Origin: Peptococcaceae bacterium
GTDB lineage: Bacteria > Bacillota > Peptococcia > Peptococcales > Peptococcaceae
Length of the DNA stretch: 9,932 nucleotides
Direction of reading: 5' to 3'
Assembly (NCBI GenBank): GCA_900756555.1
Contig: CAAEKP010000036.1
Span: 1 to 9,932 of the forward strand
Shown here in pieces: positions 1-6,125 of the stretch (the stretch's first letter is position 1; each line of letters starts with the position of its first letter). Under the pieces are notes generated by a model that made no database searches, was not told where the DNA came from, and worked only from the letters and a program-made list of their open reading frames with translations. Made by a program: the position numbers and the translations under genes.

Positions 1-130
1 ACTCCGCAGTGGTTACACTTTTGTTACATTTCGCCGATTTTTTTGTTGAAAATTAAAAAAATTTTCGTGATTTTTCATTTTCAGGCTACAGCACAATAAA
101 TTACGGCAAGCATACACTGCCGCAGGCAAC
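1..130. other. A/T-rich intergenic left flank
   Basis: No coding sequence is supported here. The stretch has long A and T runs around 38-66 and two copies of GTTACA (12-17 and 23-28) spaced 11 bases apart, about one helical turn. It may be the promoter side of a gene that begins left of the window, but I found no convincing paired -35/-10 boxes. Confidence 0.4.
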
Positions 131-157
131 AAAAAAGGGACGACTCCGCATCGTCCC
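131..157 (-). terminator. Rho-independent terminator of the phosphatase gene
   Basis: Read on the minus strand, a perfect 7-bp stem (GGGACGA / TCGTCCC, at 151-157 and 137-143) with a 7-base loop is followed at once by six T residues (131-136). It lies nine bases beyond the stop codon of the leftward phosphatase gene. Confidence 0.88.
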
Positions 158-165
158 ATAGGCTG

Positions 166-1167
166 TTACATTTTTTCCAAATACATTTTTTTCAGCTGAT
201 TCAACTGTTCACCGGTAAATCCCAAACCGTTGTGCAGATAACCCGCGGTGCCGCCCCAGGTGTTATCTACTTCATCAAAGAACGCCTGCAAATATTCTTT
301 ATGCACCTGTGTCAGCGCCTTAAACATGGCAATCTGTTCCGGCTGCACTTCCGCCCCGTCCGCAGGCAGCTTGTCCAACGACAGCTGATTCTGATTGCTC
401 AGCAGGTAATCTTCCAGAATGGTTTCCCGCGGCACGCCCAGTGCCAGCAGAATGGTGGCAGAGCCTACGCCCACGCGATCCTTGCCCGCTGTGCAGTGCT
501 GCACCAGCGGCACCTGAGTTTCGTCCAGCAGGCGCAGCAATAATTCCCGATACACGCTGTTGCAGTGTCGGTTGGTTGCCAGAATGCGGTTGGTTTCGGT
601 CAGCATTTTGATAGCGCCCTCCACACCGCCGGTCATAAACTGGCTCACGTCCAGAATATTGGTGGCGTTGTTATCCTCAAACGGACGCAGATGCAAATAC
701 TGCACGCCCGCTAGCTCTATATCCGGATGTTCCTGTTCTTCAAAGCCGGAGCGATAATCCACCACTGTTTTCAGCCCGATTTTTTGCAAAAAGGCGCCGT
801 CCGCTTCACTGATTGCGTCATGCGCCGCGGAGCGCAGCAGCTTGCCCCATTTGGTGCGATAACCATCGTTGGTTAAATAACCACCTAAATCGCGAAAATT
901 TACCAGACCGTCCATGGGAATAACCCGCTCTGCCACTCGGATGCGTGCGCCGTTCTGCGCCACCAGTAAAAAATATGACCGTTCCTGTGGCTGCACTGCC
1001 GCAGTGTAACTGCTTTGCTCTGTGCTGCCCACCAGCCAGCCGGTCGATTCTGTAAAGTCTGGTGTGGCAGACTGATATACTTTTACTTCGCCTAAATTTT
1101 CTCCCTGCCAATGAATCATCAGCTGGTTATCCTGCCGTGTTACAGCAACATTCTGAAATCCTTCCAT
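166..1167 (-). CDS. Tyrosine-protein phosphatase, Y_phosphatase3-like, with an extra N-terminal beta domain
   Basis: A 333-residue protein with the cysteine-phosphatase signature HCTAGKDR: C225 and R231 form the CX5R loop that binds phosphate and makes the phospho-cysteine intermediate. The run 'GLVNFRDLGGY' (about 87-97) and 'VVDYRS' (135-140) are typical of the Y_phosphatase3 (PF13350) group, whose members act on phosphotyrosine or phosphoinositides. Residues 1-80 lie before the catalytic domain and look like a small beta-rich, fibronectin-III-like domain; this is inferred from alternating hydrophobic residues. No signal peptide or membrane segment is visible, so it is probably cytoplasmic. 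The ATG is preceded by AGGGGAG at good spacing. It appears to be monocistronic, with its own promoter and terminator. The substrate is unknown, and neither neighbour suggests one. Confidence 0.88.
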   Translation of the reverse strand: MEGFQNVAVTRQDNQLMIHWQGENLGEVKVYQSATPDFTESTGWLVGSTEQSSYTAAVQPQERSYFLLVAQNGARIRVAERVIPMDGLVNFRDLGGYLTNDGYRTKWGKLLRSAAHDAISEADGAFLQKIGLKTVVDYRSGFEEQEHPDIELAGVQYLHLRPFEDNNATNILDVSQFMTGGVEGAIKMLTETNRILATNRHCNSVYRELLLRLLDETQVPLVQHCTAGKDRVGVGSATILLALGVPRETILEDYLLSNQNQLSLDKLPADGAEVQPEQIAMFKALTQVHKEYLQAFFDEVDNTWGGTAGYLHNGLGFTGEQLNQLKKMYLEKM

Positions 1168-1202
1168 GATATAACTCCCCTTTGTTTATTCTTTTGTTTT
1201 CT

Positions 1203-1231
1203 ATTATATCGTGCTTTGTGCTGAAAAGACA
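1203..1231 (-). promoter_or_regulatory. Probable sigma-A promoter of the phosphatase gene
   Basis: On the minus strand a perfect TATAAT (1203-1208) lies 35 bases upstream of the ATG. The hexamer 17 bases further up is TGTCTT, a poor -35 match, so the call rests on the -10 box and its position. Confidence 0.5.
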
Positions 1232-1304
1232 TAGCCAAAATCGGGAAATGGTCACAAAAGATTTTTGCCGGGAACTTTTATGCTACAAATATTTTTTGCA
1301 TCAT

Positions 1305-1365
1305 AAAAACCACCCACTGGCTCTGCGGCATTTTAGAAAGCTCATTGCAAAGCACAGCGGATGGT
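1305..1365 (-). terminator. Possible terminator after the DUF4179 gene
   Basis: On the minus strand ACCATCC (1359-1365) can pair with GGGTGGT (1309-1315) with one G-U pair, and the stem runs directly into five T residues (1305-1309). An inner GCTGTGC/GCAGAGC pairing with one mismatch could extend the stem across a small bulge. The long imperfect stem makes this less certain than the other terminators here. It starts 11 bases past the stop codon of the DUF4179 gene. Confidence 0.4.
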
Positions 1366-1376
1366 TTGGGGGGTGT

Positions 1377-2801
1377 TTATTCTTCGGTCAGTGGAATCGT
1401 AATTGGTTCTGCCAGCTTCTGCGGCGGCGCCCAATCCACATACAGGGTGATTGGCCCTTTTTCATAATTTTTCACCACAAACATATTTTCAAATACATAT
1501 ACATCATCATCGGCATTTTCATCTTCGTCTGTAATGTGGCTGGTAGCACCCTGCGAATGCAAAAATTGCTTCACACCATCATTATCCAGATAATTGCTGG
1601 AAAAGACCGAGGAGGTTACTTTGTCTGTAGACTGCACATAAAAGCGGAGATACAGACCCGTATCGCACGGTGTGGCCTCTTTCAGCGTCACATAGGATGG
1701 CAGACTGGTACATTTGCCGGTGCGGTAATCGTAAGTCACTTCCACTGCTTTTTTAGGCAGCAGCGAAATCTCTGTCAGTTCCAGCTGATACTGCTCAACC
1801 TCGGAAAACCAGCTGCTTTCCAGCCACGCCTGCCGTAGTTCTCCCATCACGCCAATTCCGGATACGCCGTTGCTGATGGTTTCCCAGCGGTGATGTTTCT
1901 GTCCCTGTAAGGCAAACTCCAGGCTGGTAATCCATTTATCATTGTCAGGGTCTTCCTGCCAGTACACCCGCATCTGGGTTGGATAAATTTCTGCTTTCTC
2001 GATAGTTAAATTCTGGCCATCCACAGTGATGGTTTTGTTCAGCGCAATGCTGCGTACCTGAAACAGACTGTTATGGTCAATGGTCAGCGGCACACTCATT
2101 TCCGCCAGAGTTGTATAGGTCGGCGGTTCCTCGCCCATCTCACTGCGATAGTCATCATCGTTCAAGCTGGCTTCATAAGTACCATTCTGCCGCTGTTCTA
2201 ACTCGTTAAGCGCTTCTTCGTCCACCTTCACCTGCATCATCATCTGCACCTGCTCCGGCACTGTGCCTTCCGTAAAGTGGAACTTAGCGCAGGACAGCGC
2301 ACCATCTTCTACCGGAGCGTCCCAAGTGGCACCATAGCCGTCTATCTGCTGTCCATCCATATCCTGCAATTCAACTACTGTACTATACGGATACTGATTT
2401 TCCCGTTCTTCCGGCAGACCATGCAGTTTGTAATACACCGTCAGGTTTGCTTTATCCGCCACCAGATATTCCACATCAATCTGATAACCGTTGTCGCTGT
2501 CGCTCTCTTTCACCAGCTGCACATAATTGTGCTCAATGGCTGCTTTCATGCTGGGGTCAAAGCTGACTGCCAGCACCAGTTCCCGCACAATGGGCACTTT
2601 CGCTGCCGCCGAAGCAAAGGCCGGCGATAGATTGACCGCGCCCATAAAAATCAACAGCGTACAGGCCACGGTCACGGTCAAGCGCTGTAAACGTGGCACC
2701 CACTTGCGCGGTCTGGCTGCCGCCATGCGCTGACGGGTAGCCTGCAACAATTCAGTGGATGGTTGAATCTGTTCATTCATGTTCTGAAACTGTTCCCGCA
2801 T
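1377..2801 (-). CDS. DUF4179 membrane protein, putative anti-sigma or sensor partner of the ECF sigma factor
   Basis: A 474-residue single-pass membrane protein. Residues 1-40 are basic and probably cytoplasmic, about 41-57 form one membrane segment, and the rest should lie outside the cell. The segment 'NLSPAFASAAAKVPIV' (57-72), just after the membrane, is the hallmark of DUF4179. Residues of about 252-355 ('LNKTITVDGQNLTIEKAEIYP' region) resemble DUF5643, which often follows DUF4179. Genes of this family commonly sit directly behind an ECF sigma gene, and here the start overlaps the sigma gene by 29 bases, implying translational coupling. The GTG/ATG choice is clear: GGAGG lies 8 bases before the ATG at 2801; an ATG seven codons in has no comparable site. 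Anti-sigma activity is inferred from pairing and topology; no zinc-finger (ZAS) motif HxxxCxxC is present in the cytoplasmic part. Confidence 0.82.
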   Translation of the reverse strand: MREQFQNMNEQIQPSTELLQATRQRMAAARPRKWVPRLQRLTVTVACTLLIFMGAVNLSPAFASAAAKVPIVRELVLAVSFDPSMKAAIEHNYVQLVKESDSDNGYQIDVEYLVADKANLTVYYKLHGLPEERENQYPYSTVVELQDMDGQQIDGYGATWDAPVEDGALSCAKFHFTEGTVPEQVQMMMQVKVDEEALNELEQRQNGTYEASLNDDDYRSEMGEEPPTYTTLAEMSVPLTIDHNSLFQVRSIALNKTITVDGQNLTIEKAEIYPTQMRVYWQEDPDNDKWITSLEFALQGQKHHRWETISNGVSGIGVMGELRQAWLESSWFSEVEQYQLELTEISLLPKKAVEVTYDYRTGKCTSLPSYVTLKEATPCDTGLYLRFYVQSTDKVTSSVFSSNYLDNDGVKQFLHSQGATSHITDEDENADDDVYVFENMFVVKNYEKGPITLYVDWAPPQKLAEPITIPLTEE

Positions 2802-3357
2802 GGTCCTCGCCTCCTTCCAGTTCTGTTTTCAGCAGCTTGCGTCCTCTGGTGAGCTGCATCCGCACTGTGCCCGCCGGACTGTGCTGTAGCTGTCCAATTT
2901 CTTCGGCGGTCAGCCCTTCATAATAATAAAGATGCAGCACCGTGCGATATTTCATCGGCAGTTTGGCCAGTGCATCCGCCAAAAGCTGCGCTTCCTCGTT
3001 GTCATAAACAAATGTCTGCTGTACTTCTTCTGTTAATGCTGTTGTTCTGCGGTGCCAGGCTGACATCCAGAAATTTTTGCAGCAATTAATGGTGGTGCGC
3101 AGAAACCACGCCTTGCCGTGTTCATAGCTGGCAAATGCCGGCGCGCGCCGCACATAACGCAGGAACACCTCCTGAAAAATATCATCCGCATCATGGCGGG
3201 ATTGTAGCCGCGCGTATGCCAGCCGATACACCATAGCGCCATACACCGCCACAGCATCGTCACCTTCCTGCCACGCTGGCTGCATGACCACTGGCTTCAC
3301 TACTGCTGCTTGCTGCGCAGTTTGTTGCTCTGTTATAAAGTCCTGCCGTTGTTCCAT
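2773..3357 (-). CDS. ECF-type sigma-70 family RNA polymerase sigma factor
   Basis: A 194-residue protein with the two-domain ECF layout. Region 2 spans about 38-104, with 'DADDIFQEVFLRYVR' (56-70) as the core-binding helix and 'AWFLRTTINCCKNF' (83-96) in the -10 recognition part. Region 4 spans about 126-178, with 'LPMKYRTVLHLYYYEGLTAEEIG' and a -35-binding helix around 'SPAGTVRMQLTRGRKLL'. Regions 1 and 3 are absent, as expected. A glutamine-rich N-terminal extension of about 36 residues is longer than usual; the start is nevertheless supported by an AAGGGGG site seven bases before the ATG at 3357. It directs RNA polymerase to a regulon that cannot be read from this window. It is co-transcribed with the overlapping DUF4179 gene, its probable regulator. 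Confidence 0.93.
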   Translation of the reverse strand: MEQRQDFITEQQTAQQAAVVKPVVMQPAWQEGDDAVAVYGAMVYRLAYARLQSRHDADDIFQEVFLRYVRRAPAFASYEHGKAWFLRTTINCCKNFWMSAWHRRTTALTEEVQQTFVYDNEEAQLLADALAKLPMKYRTVLHLYYYEGLTAEEIGQLQHSPAGTVRMQLTRGRKLLKTELEGGEDHAGTVSEHE

Positions 3358-3401
3358 CTCACCGCCCCCTTCCTTTCTTTTGTCGAACTACCTTTTCACT
3401 A

Positions 3402-3430
3402 TATATACCAGACAGGTAGCCAAAGTGCAA
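3402..3430 (-). promoter_or_regulatory. Sigma-A promoter of the ECF sigma/DUF4179 operon
   Basis: On the minus strand TTGCAC (3425-3430) and TATATA (3402-3407) are separated by exactly 17 bases, and TGG directly before the -10 box makes it an extended -10. It lies 44 bases upstream of the sigma gene ATG. The housekeeping-type boxes suggest the operon is made constitutively; I see no ECF-type (GGAAC/CGTC-like) autoregulatory promoter. Confidence 0.75.
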
Positions 3431-3590
3431 CAGGCAGGCAGTTTAAATTTTGTATTTTGCTGATTCCATTCATACAATTTCCGCTGTGCTGTTCTTTGCC
3501 TGTTCCTGCTATTTTAGAAGCCATTATACCTATCGCACTTCCAGAGTAATATCTAAATGCTGCAAAGGATGTTCTGGCCCCAATTTGGGA
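3431..3590. other. Non-coding part of the divergent sigma/lipoprotein intergenic region
   Basis: Between the two divergent promoters I see no supported gene. The open frame in register with the lipoprotein runs back to about 3450 but lacks a ribosome binding site, and its translation is not protein-like. No clear palindrome was found. Confidence 0.45.
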
Positions 3591-3620
3591 GTTTATTTTT
3601 GCCCTCCCCCATGGTATACT
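3591..3620 (+). promoter_or_regulatory. Extended -10 promoter of the lipoprotein gene
   Basis: TATACT (3615-3620) is preceded by TGG, giving an extended -10 element (TGGTATACT). The expected -35 position holds only T-rich sequence (TTATTT at 3592-3597), a weak match that an extended -10 can tolerate. It lies about 64 bases upstream of the lipoprotein start codon. Confidence 0.6.
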
Positions 3621-3683
3621 AAACTTAGTTCCAATCGGATAGAGCACACTCTGTTGCACCTGATCTCTGAAGGAGGTTTTCTT

Positions 3684-4334
3684 ATGATGAAAAAATTAGC
3701 TGTACTCTTGTTACTCTGCTGCTTTGCGCTGCTGCCGCTAACGGGCTGTCAGTCCGGCAAAACAGAAGCGGAGCAACCTGCTGCGCCTACTCTGGCTGAT
3801 TTGCCGGAAACCCAAGATATGACCGTGATGGTGGAAGGCACAGAAGAAACGGTTTCCCTGCAAAAAGCCATGCACGAAAATTTTTACGCATTGTACTATG
3901 ATTCTGAAAATCTCATCTATGCGCCAGGAGAAGTGTTAGAAGATGGCAGCTTTACCGACGCCTTTCTCTCTGCCTATGACGATGAAACAATAGAAGTGCC
4001 AACAACCATGAAGGTGTGCTACGCACCGGGCGTTACACCAGAGGACTGGGCTGCATCGGTAGAAATGACCGAATGGGCGCCAGCCCGCAGTATGTTGGAT
4101 TCCACTATCGGCGGCACCTGGAAGGCAACCGATGAAACTGCACTGCTGGGTGAAACAGAATTTCAAGCCTGGGACGGCACAAACGATTTAGTAAAAAATA
4201 TCTGCTACACTACACCGTTCCGCGATGGCTGCCTGGCAATTATCATCAGCCATCCCAACAGCTCGGACTACAGCGAAGGCTGGGGAGTCAGACTGGATGC
4301 TGTGGCACACACGCTGGTGTTAGCTGCTGAATAA
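3684..4334 (+). CDS. Predicted lipoprotein of unknown function
   Basis: A 216-residue protein with a textbook lipoprotein signal peptide: basic start (MMKK), hydrophobic core (residues 5-18) and lipobox L-T-G-C with C22 as the lipidation site. It should be anchored to the outer face of the cytoplasmic membrane. After the cysteine comes a short polar linker (about 23-40) and a globular, acidic region rich in tryptophan and aromatic residues with two further cysteines. I do not recognise a domain family. The start at 3684 is set by AGGAGG (3671-3676) seven bases upstream; a second ATG follows immediately. It is divergent from the ECF sigma operon, so it could be a regulon member or envelope-stress component, but its promoter looks like sigma-A and no link is shown. 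Its end meets a strong bidirectional terminator. Confidence 0.85.
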   Translation: MMKKLAVLLLLCCFALLPLTGCQSGKTEAEQPAAPTLADLPETQDMTVMVEGTEETVSLQKAMHENFYALYYDSENLIYAPGEVLEDGSFTDAFLSAYDDETIEVPTTMKVCYAPGVTPEDWAASVEMTEWAPARSMLDSTIGGTWKATDETALLGETEFQAWDGTNDLVKNICYTTPFRDGCLAIIISHPNSSDYSEGWGVRLDAVAHTLVLAAE

Positions 4335-4348
4335 ATATCCGCACATAC

Positions 4349-4398
4349 AAAAAAGACTATTACACGGTCAGAATGACGATCCTGTAATAGTCTTTTTT
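4349..4398. terminator. Strong bidirectional terminator
   Basis: A 16-bp perfect inverted repeat, six A plus GACTATTACA (4349-4364) and TGTAATAGTC plus six T (4383-4398), works in both directions because it starts with an A run and ends with a T run. The 18-base loop contains a further small GTCA/TGAC hairpin. It separates the rightward lipoprotein gene from the leftward spoVS gene. Confidence 0.92.
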
Positions 4399-4444
4399 GC
4401 GTTATATTAAGAAAGAGATGGGTAGCATATTAATTACGCACGGT

Positions 4445-4708
4445 TTAACGAGGCTCCACTATAATTTTAATGGCTGTGCGCTCCTCATCTTCAATCATAA
4501 TGTCTGTAAAAGCAGGCACACAAATTAAATCCACTCCGCTGGGCGCTACAAATCCTCGCGCAATTGCTACTGCCTTCACTGCCTGATTTAACGCTCCAGC
4601 GCCGATGGCCTGCATTTCTGCACCGCCTCTTTCCCGAATCACGCCGGCCAGTGCGCCTGCCACAGAATTTGGATTTGATTTTGCTGAAACTTTTAATACT
4701 TCCATCAT
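4445..4708 (-). CDS. spoVS: Stage V sporulation protein S (SpoVS)
   Basis: An 87-residue protein covering the full length of the SpoVS family (86 residues in B. subtilis). Typical features are the N-terminal 'MEVLKVSAKSNPNSVAGALAGVIRE' region, a glycine-rich 'IGAGALNQAVKA' and the C-terminal 'TAIKIIVEPR'. It has an Alba-like fold and is thought to bind nucleic acid. In B. subtilis, loss of SpoVS impairs spore coat assembly and affects septation. AGGAGG lies eight bases before the ATG at 4708; the next codon is also ATG and could be the real start. It follows ymdB in the same direction, as in B. subtilis, and has its own sigma-H-like promoter. SpoVS also occurs in some non-sporulating bacteria, so it does not prove spore formation. 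Confidence 0.96.
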   Translation of the reverse strand: MMEVLKVSAKSNPNSVAGALAGVIRERGGAEMQAIGAGALNQAVKAVAIARGFVAPSGVDLICVPAFTDIMIEDEERTAIKIIVEPR

Positions 4709-4761
4709 ACAAGTTACCTCCTGAATAATATAAAAATAGTAATATTTGGATACTATTAATA

Positions 4762-4790
4762 CTATTCAACAGTTGGTAAGATATTCCTTT
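4762..4790 (-). promoter_or_regulatory. Sigma-H-like promoter of spoVS
   Basis: On the minus strand AAAGGAATA (4782-4790) and GTTGAATAG (4762-4770) are separated by 11 bases. They match the B. subtilis sigma-H pattern (RnAGGAwWW, 11-12 bases, RnnGAATww) in all but the last weak position. B. subtilis spoVS is a known sigma-H target, which supports the assignment. A 9-base near-repeat (TACTATTAA / TACTATTCA on the plus strand, 4751-4768) overlaps the -10 box. Confidence 0.7.
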
Positions 4791-4846
4791 TTGTGGAAGA
4801 TAATTTATTTGCTATTTTTTCCAGTCAGTTTGTGATTATTTGCTGC

Positions 4847-5620
4847 TCACAGCTGTACCCGGCTGATGGCTGTAGCCTTGCCCGTTTTATCCTCCAGTTC
4901 CACCACAACAGCACACAGCTTTGCTTCGCCCTCTGCGTGCTGGAAACGCACAGGTATCTGCGTTACAAACTGCTGCACTGATAATTCTGTTTTTACCCCC
5001 AGCACAGAGTGAATCGCTCCGGTCATGCCTACATCACTAATATATGCCGTACCTTTCGGCAATATGCATTCATCCGCAGTCTGCACATGGGTGTGCGTAC
5101 CCAGCACCGCGCTGACCCGTCCATCTACATAGTGGGCAAAGGCTATTTTCTCTGAGGTAGCCTCTCCGTGAAAATCAATGATGATGTGCTTTGCTCCCTG
5201 CTGTTTCAACTCCTGCAATAAATCATCAATCATGGTAAACGGCGATGGCAGTGTACTGACAAACACATTGCCCAGCAGATTGACCACTGCCACCTGAGCG
5301 CGGCCCATATCCACAAGCGTATACCCTTTCCCCGGTGTGCCTGCCGGATAATTGCAGGGCCGAATGAGCGCTTCTTCTCTGTCAATAAAATTGTAAATCT
5401 CGCTGTTAGCCCAGGTATGATTGCCCATGGTAATCACGTCAGCCCCGGCAAAGCGCAAATCCCGAAACTGCTGCTCAGTGATGCCGTTGCGCTCCGCAGC
5501 GTTCTCCCCATTGACTATAACCAAATCCGCTTTATACTGCCGACGCAGCCGTCCTAATTCCTGCCGCGCCTTTTCCAGCCCGGCGTTTCCCGTAATATCT
5601 CCTACAAATAAAATCTTCAA
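4847..5620 (-). CDS. ymdB: YmdB-family metallophosphoesterase (TIGR00282)
   Basis: A 257-residue calcineurin-like phosphoesterase, close to the 264 residues of B. subtilis YmdB. The two-metal site is complete: D8 (GDITG), E39/N40 (NGEN), N67/H68 (GNHTW), H151 (DFHGE), H176 and H178 (GTHTH). The family hydrolyses 2',3'-cyclic nucleotides; in B. subtilis YmdB governs the choice between motility and biofilm and also affects sporulation. It should be cytoplasmic. The start codon is TTG (5618-5620), backed by GGGAGG nine bases upstream and by the exact family N-terminus. The gene lies 16 bases after the LRAT-like gene, so they share an mRNA, and 138 bases before spoVS. The rny gene, often upstream of ymdB, is not here; the LRAT-like and mtnA-fusion genes take that place. 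Confidence 0.94.
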   Translation of the reverse strand: MKILFVGDITGNAGLEKARQELGRLRRQYKADLVIVNGENAAERNGITEQQFRDLRFAGADVITMGNHTWANSEIYNFIDREEALIRPCNYPAGTPGKGYTLVDMGRAQVAVVNLLGNVFVSTLPSPFTMIDDLLQELKQQGAKHIIIDFHGEATSEKIAFAHYVDGRVSAVLGTHTHVQTADECILPKGTAYISDVGMTGAIHSVLGVKTELSVQQFVTQIPVRFQHAEGEAKLCAVVVELEDKTGKATAISRVQL

Positions 5621-5636
5621 ACTCTTTATCCTCCCG

Positions 5637-6071
5637 TTACTGTTCCCGCAGCATTACCTGACGGGAAATGCGCCGTCCACAGGCGCACCAATTTACAAAA
5701 TGCTCACAGTTATTGCGTAAAAAATGATAACCGCCAAAGTTACCGCCCACCTGACACAATGCCCGCCGCGCTACTTCCTCTGGCGGAAAGGCAAAATGCA
5801 CTTCGCAGGCAGGATAGATGCGCCCTCCCTGACAAAATTCTGCCAGGCTGGTGCGCTGTATCCAGGCATTAATGTGAATATGCTCCCGCCTGCCCCGAAA
5901 ATGCACCACAGAACCGTCGCTCAATAACAATCCATAATGCCGAAAGGTGGGAAACCCATCGCAAAACTGCTGCGCCAAAATACGATAATTCTTTCCAAAT
6001 AAATTTTCCTGAATCAGCCGCTGCTCTGCCGGCTGAATGTGCCGTATGGTATAAATCGCACAACATTTCAT
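5637..6071 (-). CDS. LRAT-domain (NlpC/P60-like) putative thiol hydrolase or acyltransferase
   Basis: A 144-residue protein with the LRAT family (PF04970) signature. 'HYGLLLSDGSVVHFRG' (45-60) gives H45 and H57, 12 residues apart as in LRAT (H60/H72) and HRASLS proteins. 'NNCEHFVNWC' (120-129) gives the nucleophile C122. The circular permutation, histidines before cysteine, separates it from classic NlpC/P60 peptidases. Eukaryotic members are acyltransferases or phospholipases; bacterial members are mostly uncharacterised. I see no signal peptide or membrane segment, so it is probably cytoplasmic. AGGTG lies about nine bases before the ATG, with a 6-bp hairpin just upstream. It sits between the mtnA fusion (54 bases) and ymdB (16 bases), implying one operon. 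The substrate is unknown. Confidence 0.8.
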   Translation of the reverse strand: MKCCAIYTIRHIQPAEQRLIQENLFGKNYRILAQQFCDGFPTFRHYGLLLSDGSVVHFRGRREHIHINAWIQRTSLAEFCQGGRIYPACEVHFAFPPEEVARRALCQVGGNFGGYHFLRNNCEHFVNWCACGRRISRQVMLREQ

Positions 6072-6084
6072 GCTGCTTTCACCT

Positions 6085-6101
6085 CACTGTCTGTTACAGT
6101 G
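6085..6101 (-). promoter_or_regulatory. Small hairpin before the LRAT gene ribosome binding site
   Basis: A 6-bp perfect inverted repeat (CACTGT, 5-base loop, ACAGTG) lies between the mtnA-fusion stop codon and the AGGTG ribosome binding site on the minus strand. It has no T run, so it is not a standard terminator. It may be an operator or an mRNA processing or stability structure. Confidence 0.35.
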
Positions 6102-6125
6102 TATGAAGCGCAGCAAAAACAGGTG

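Noticed and set aside
3399..3659. 86-codon frame on the minus strand between the sigma gene and the lipoprotein gene
   Set aside because: GTG start without ribosome binding site, composition not protein-like, and it crosses both divergent promoters.
3450..3683. Upstream extension of the lipoprotein frame by 78 codons
   Set aside because: No ribosome binding site, a translation unlike a protein, and it overlaps the promoter; the AGGAGG site and signal peptide fix the start at 3684.
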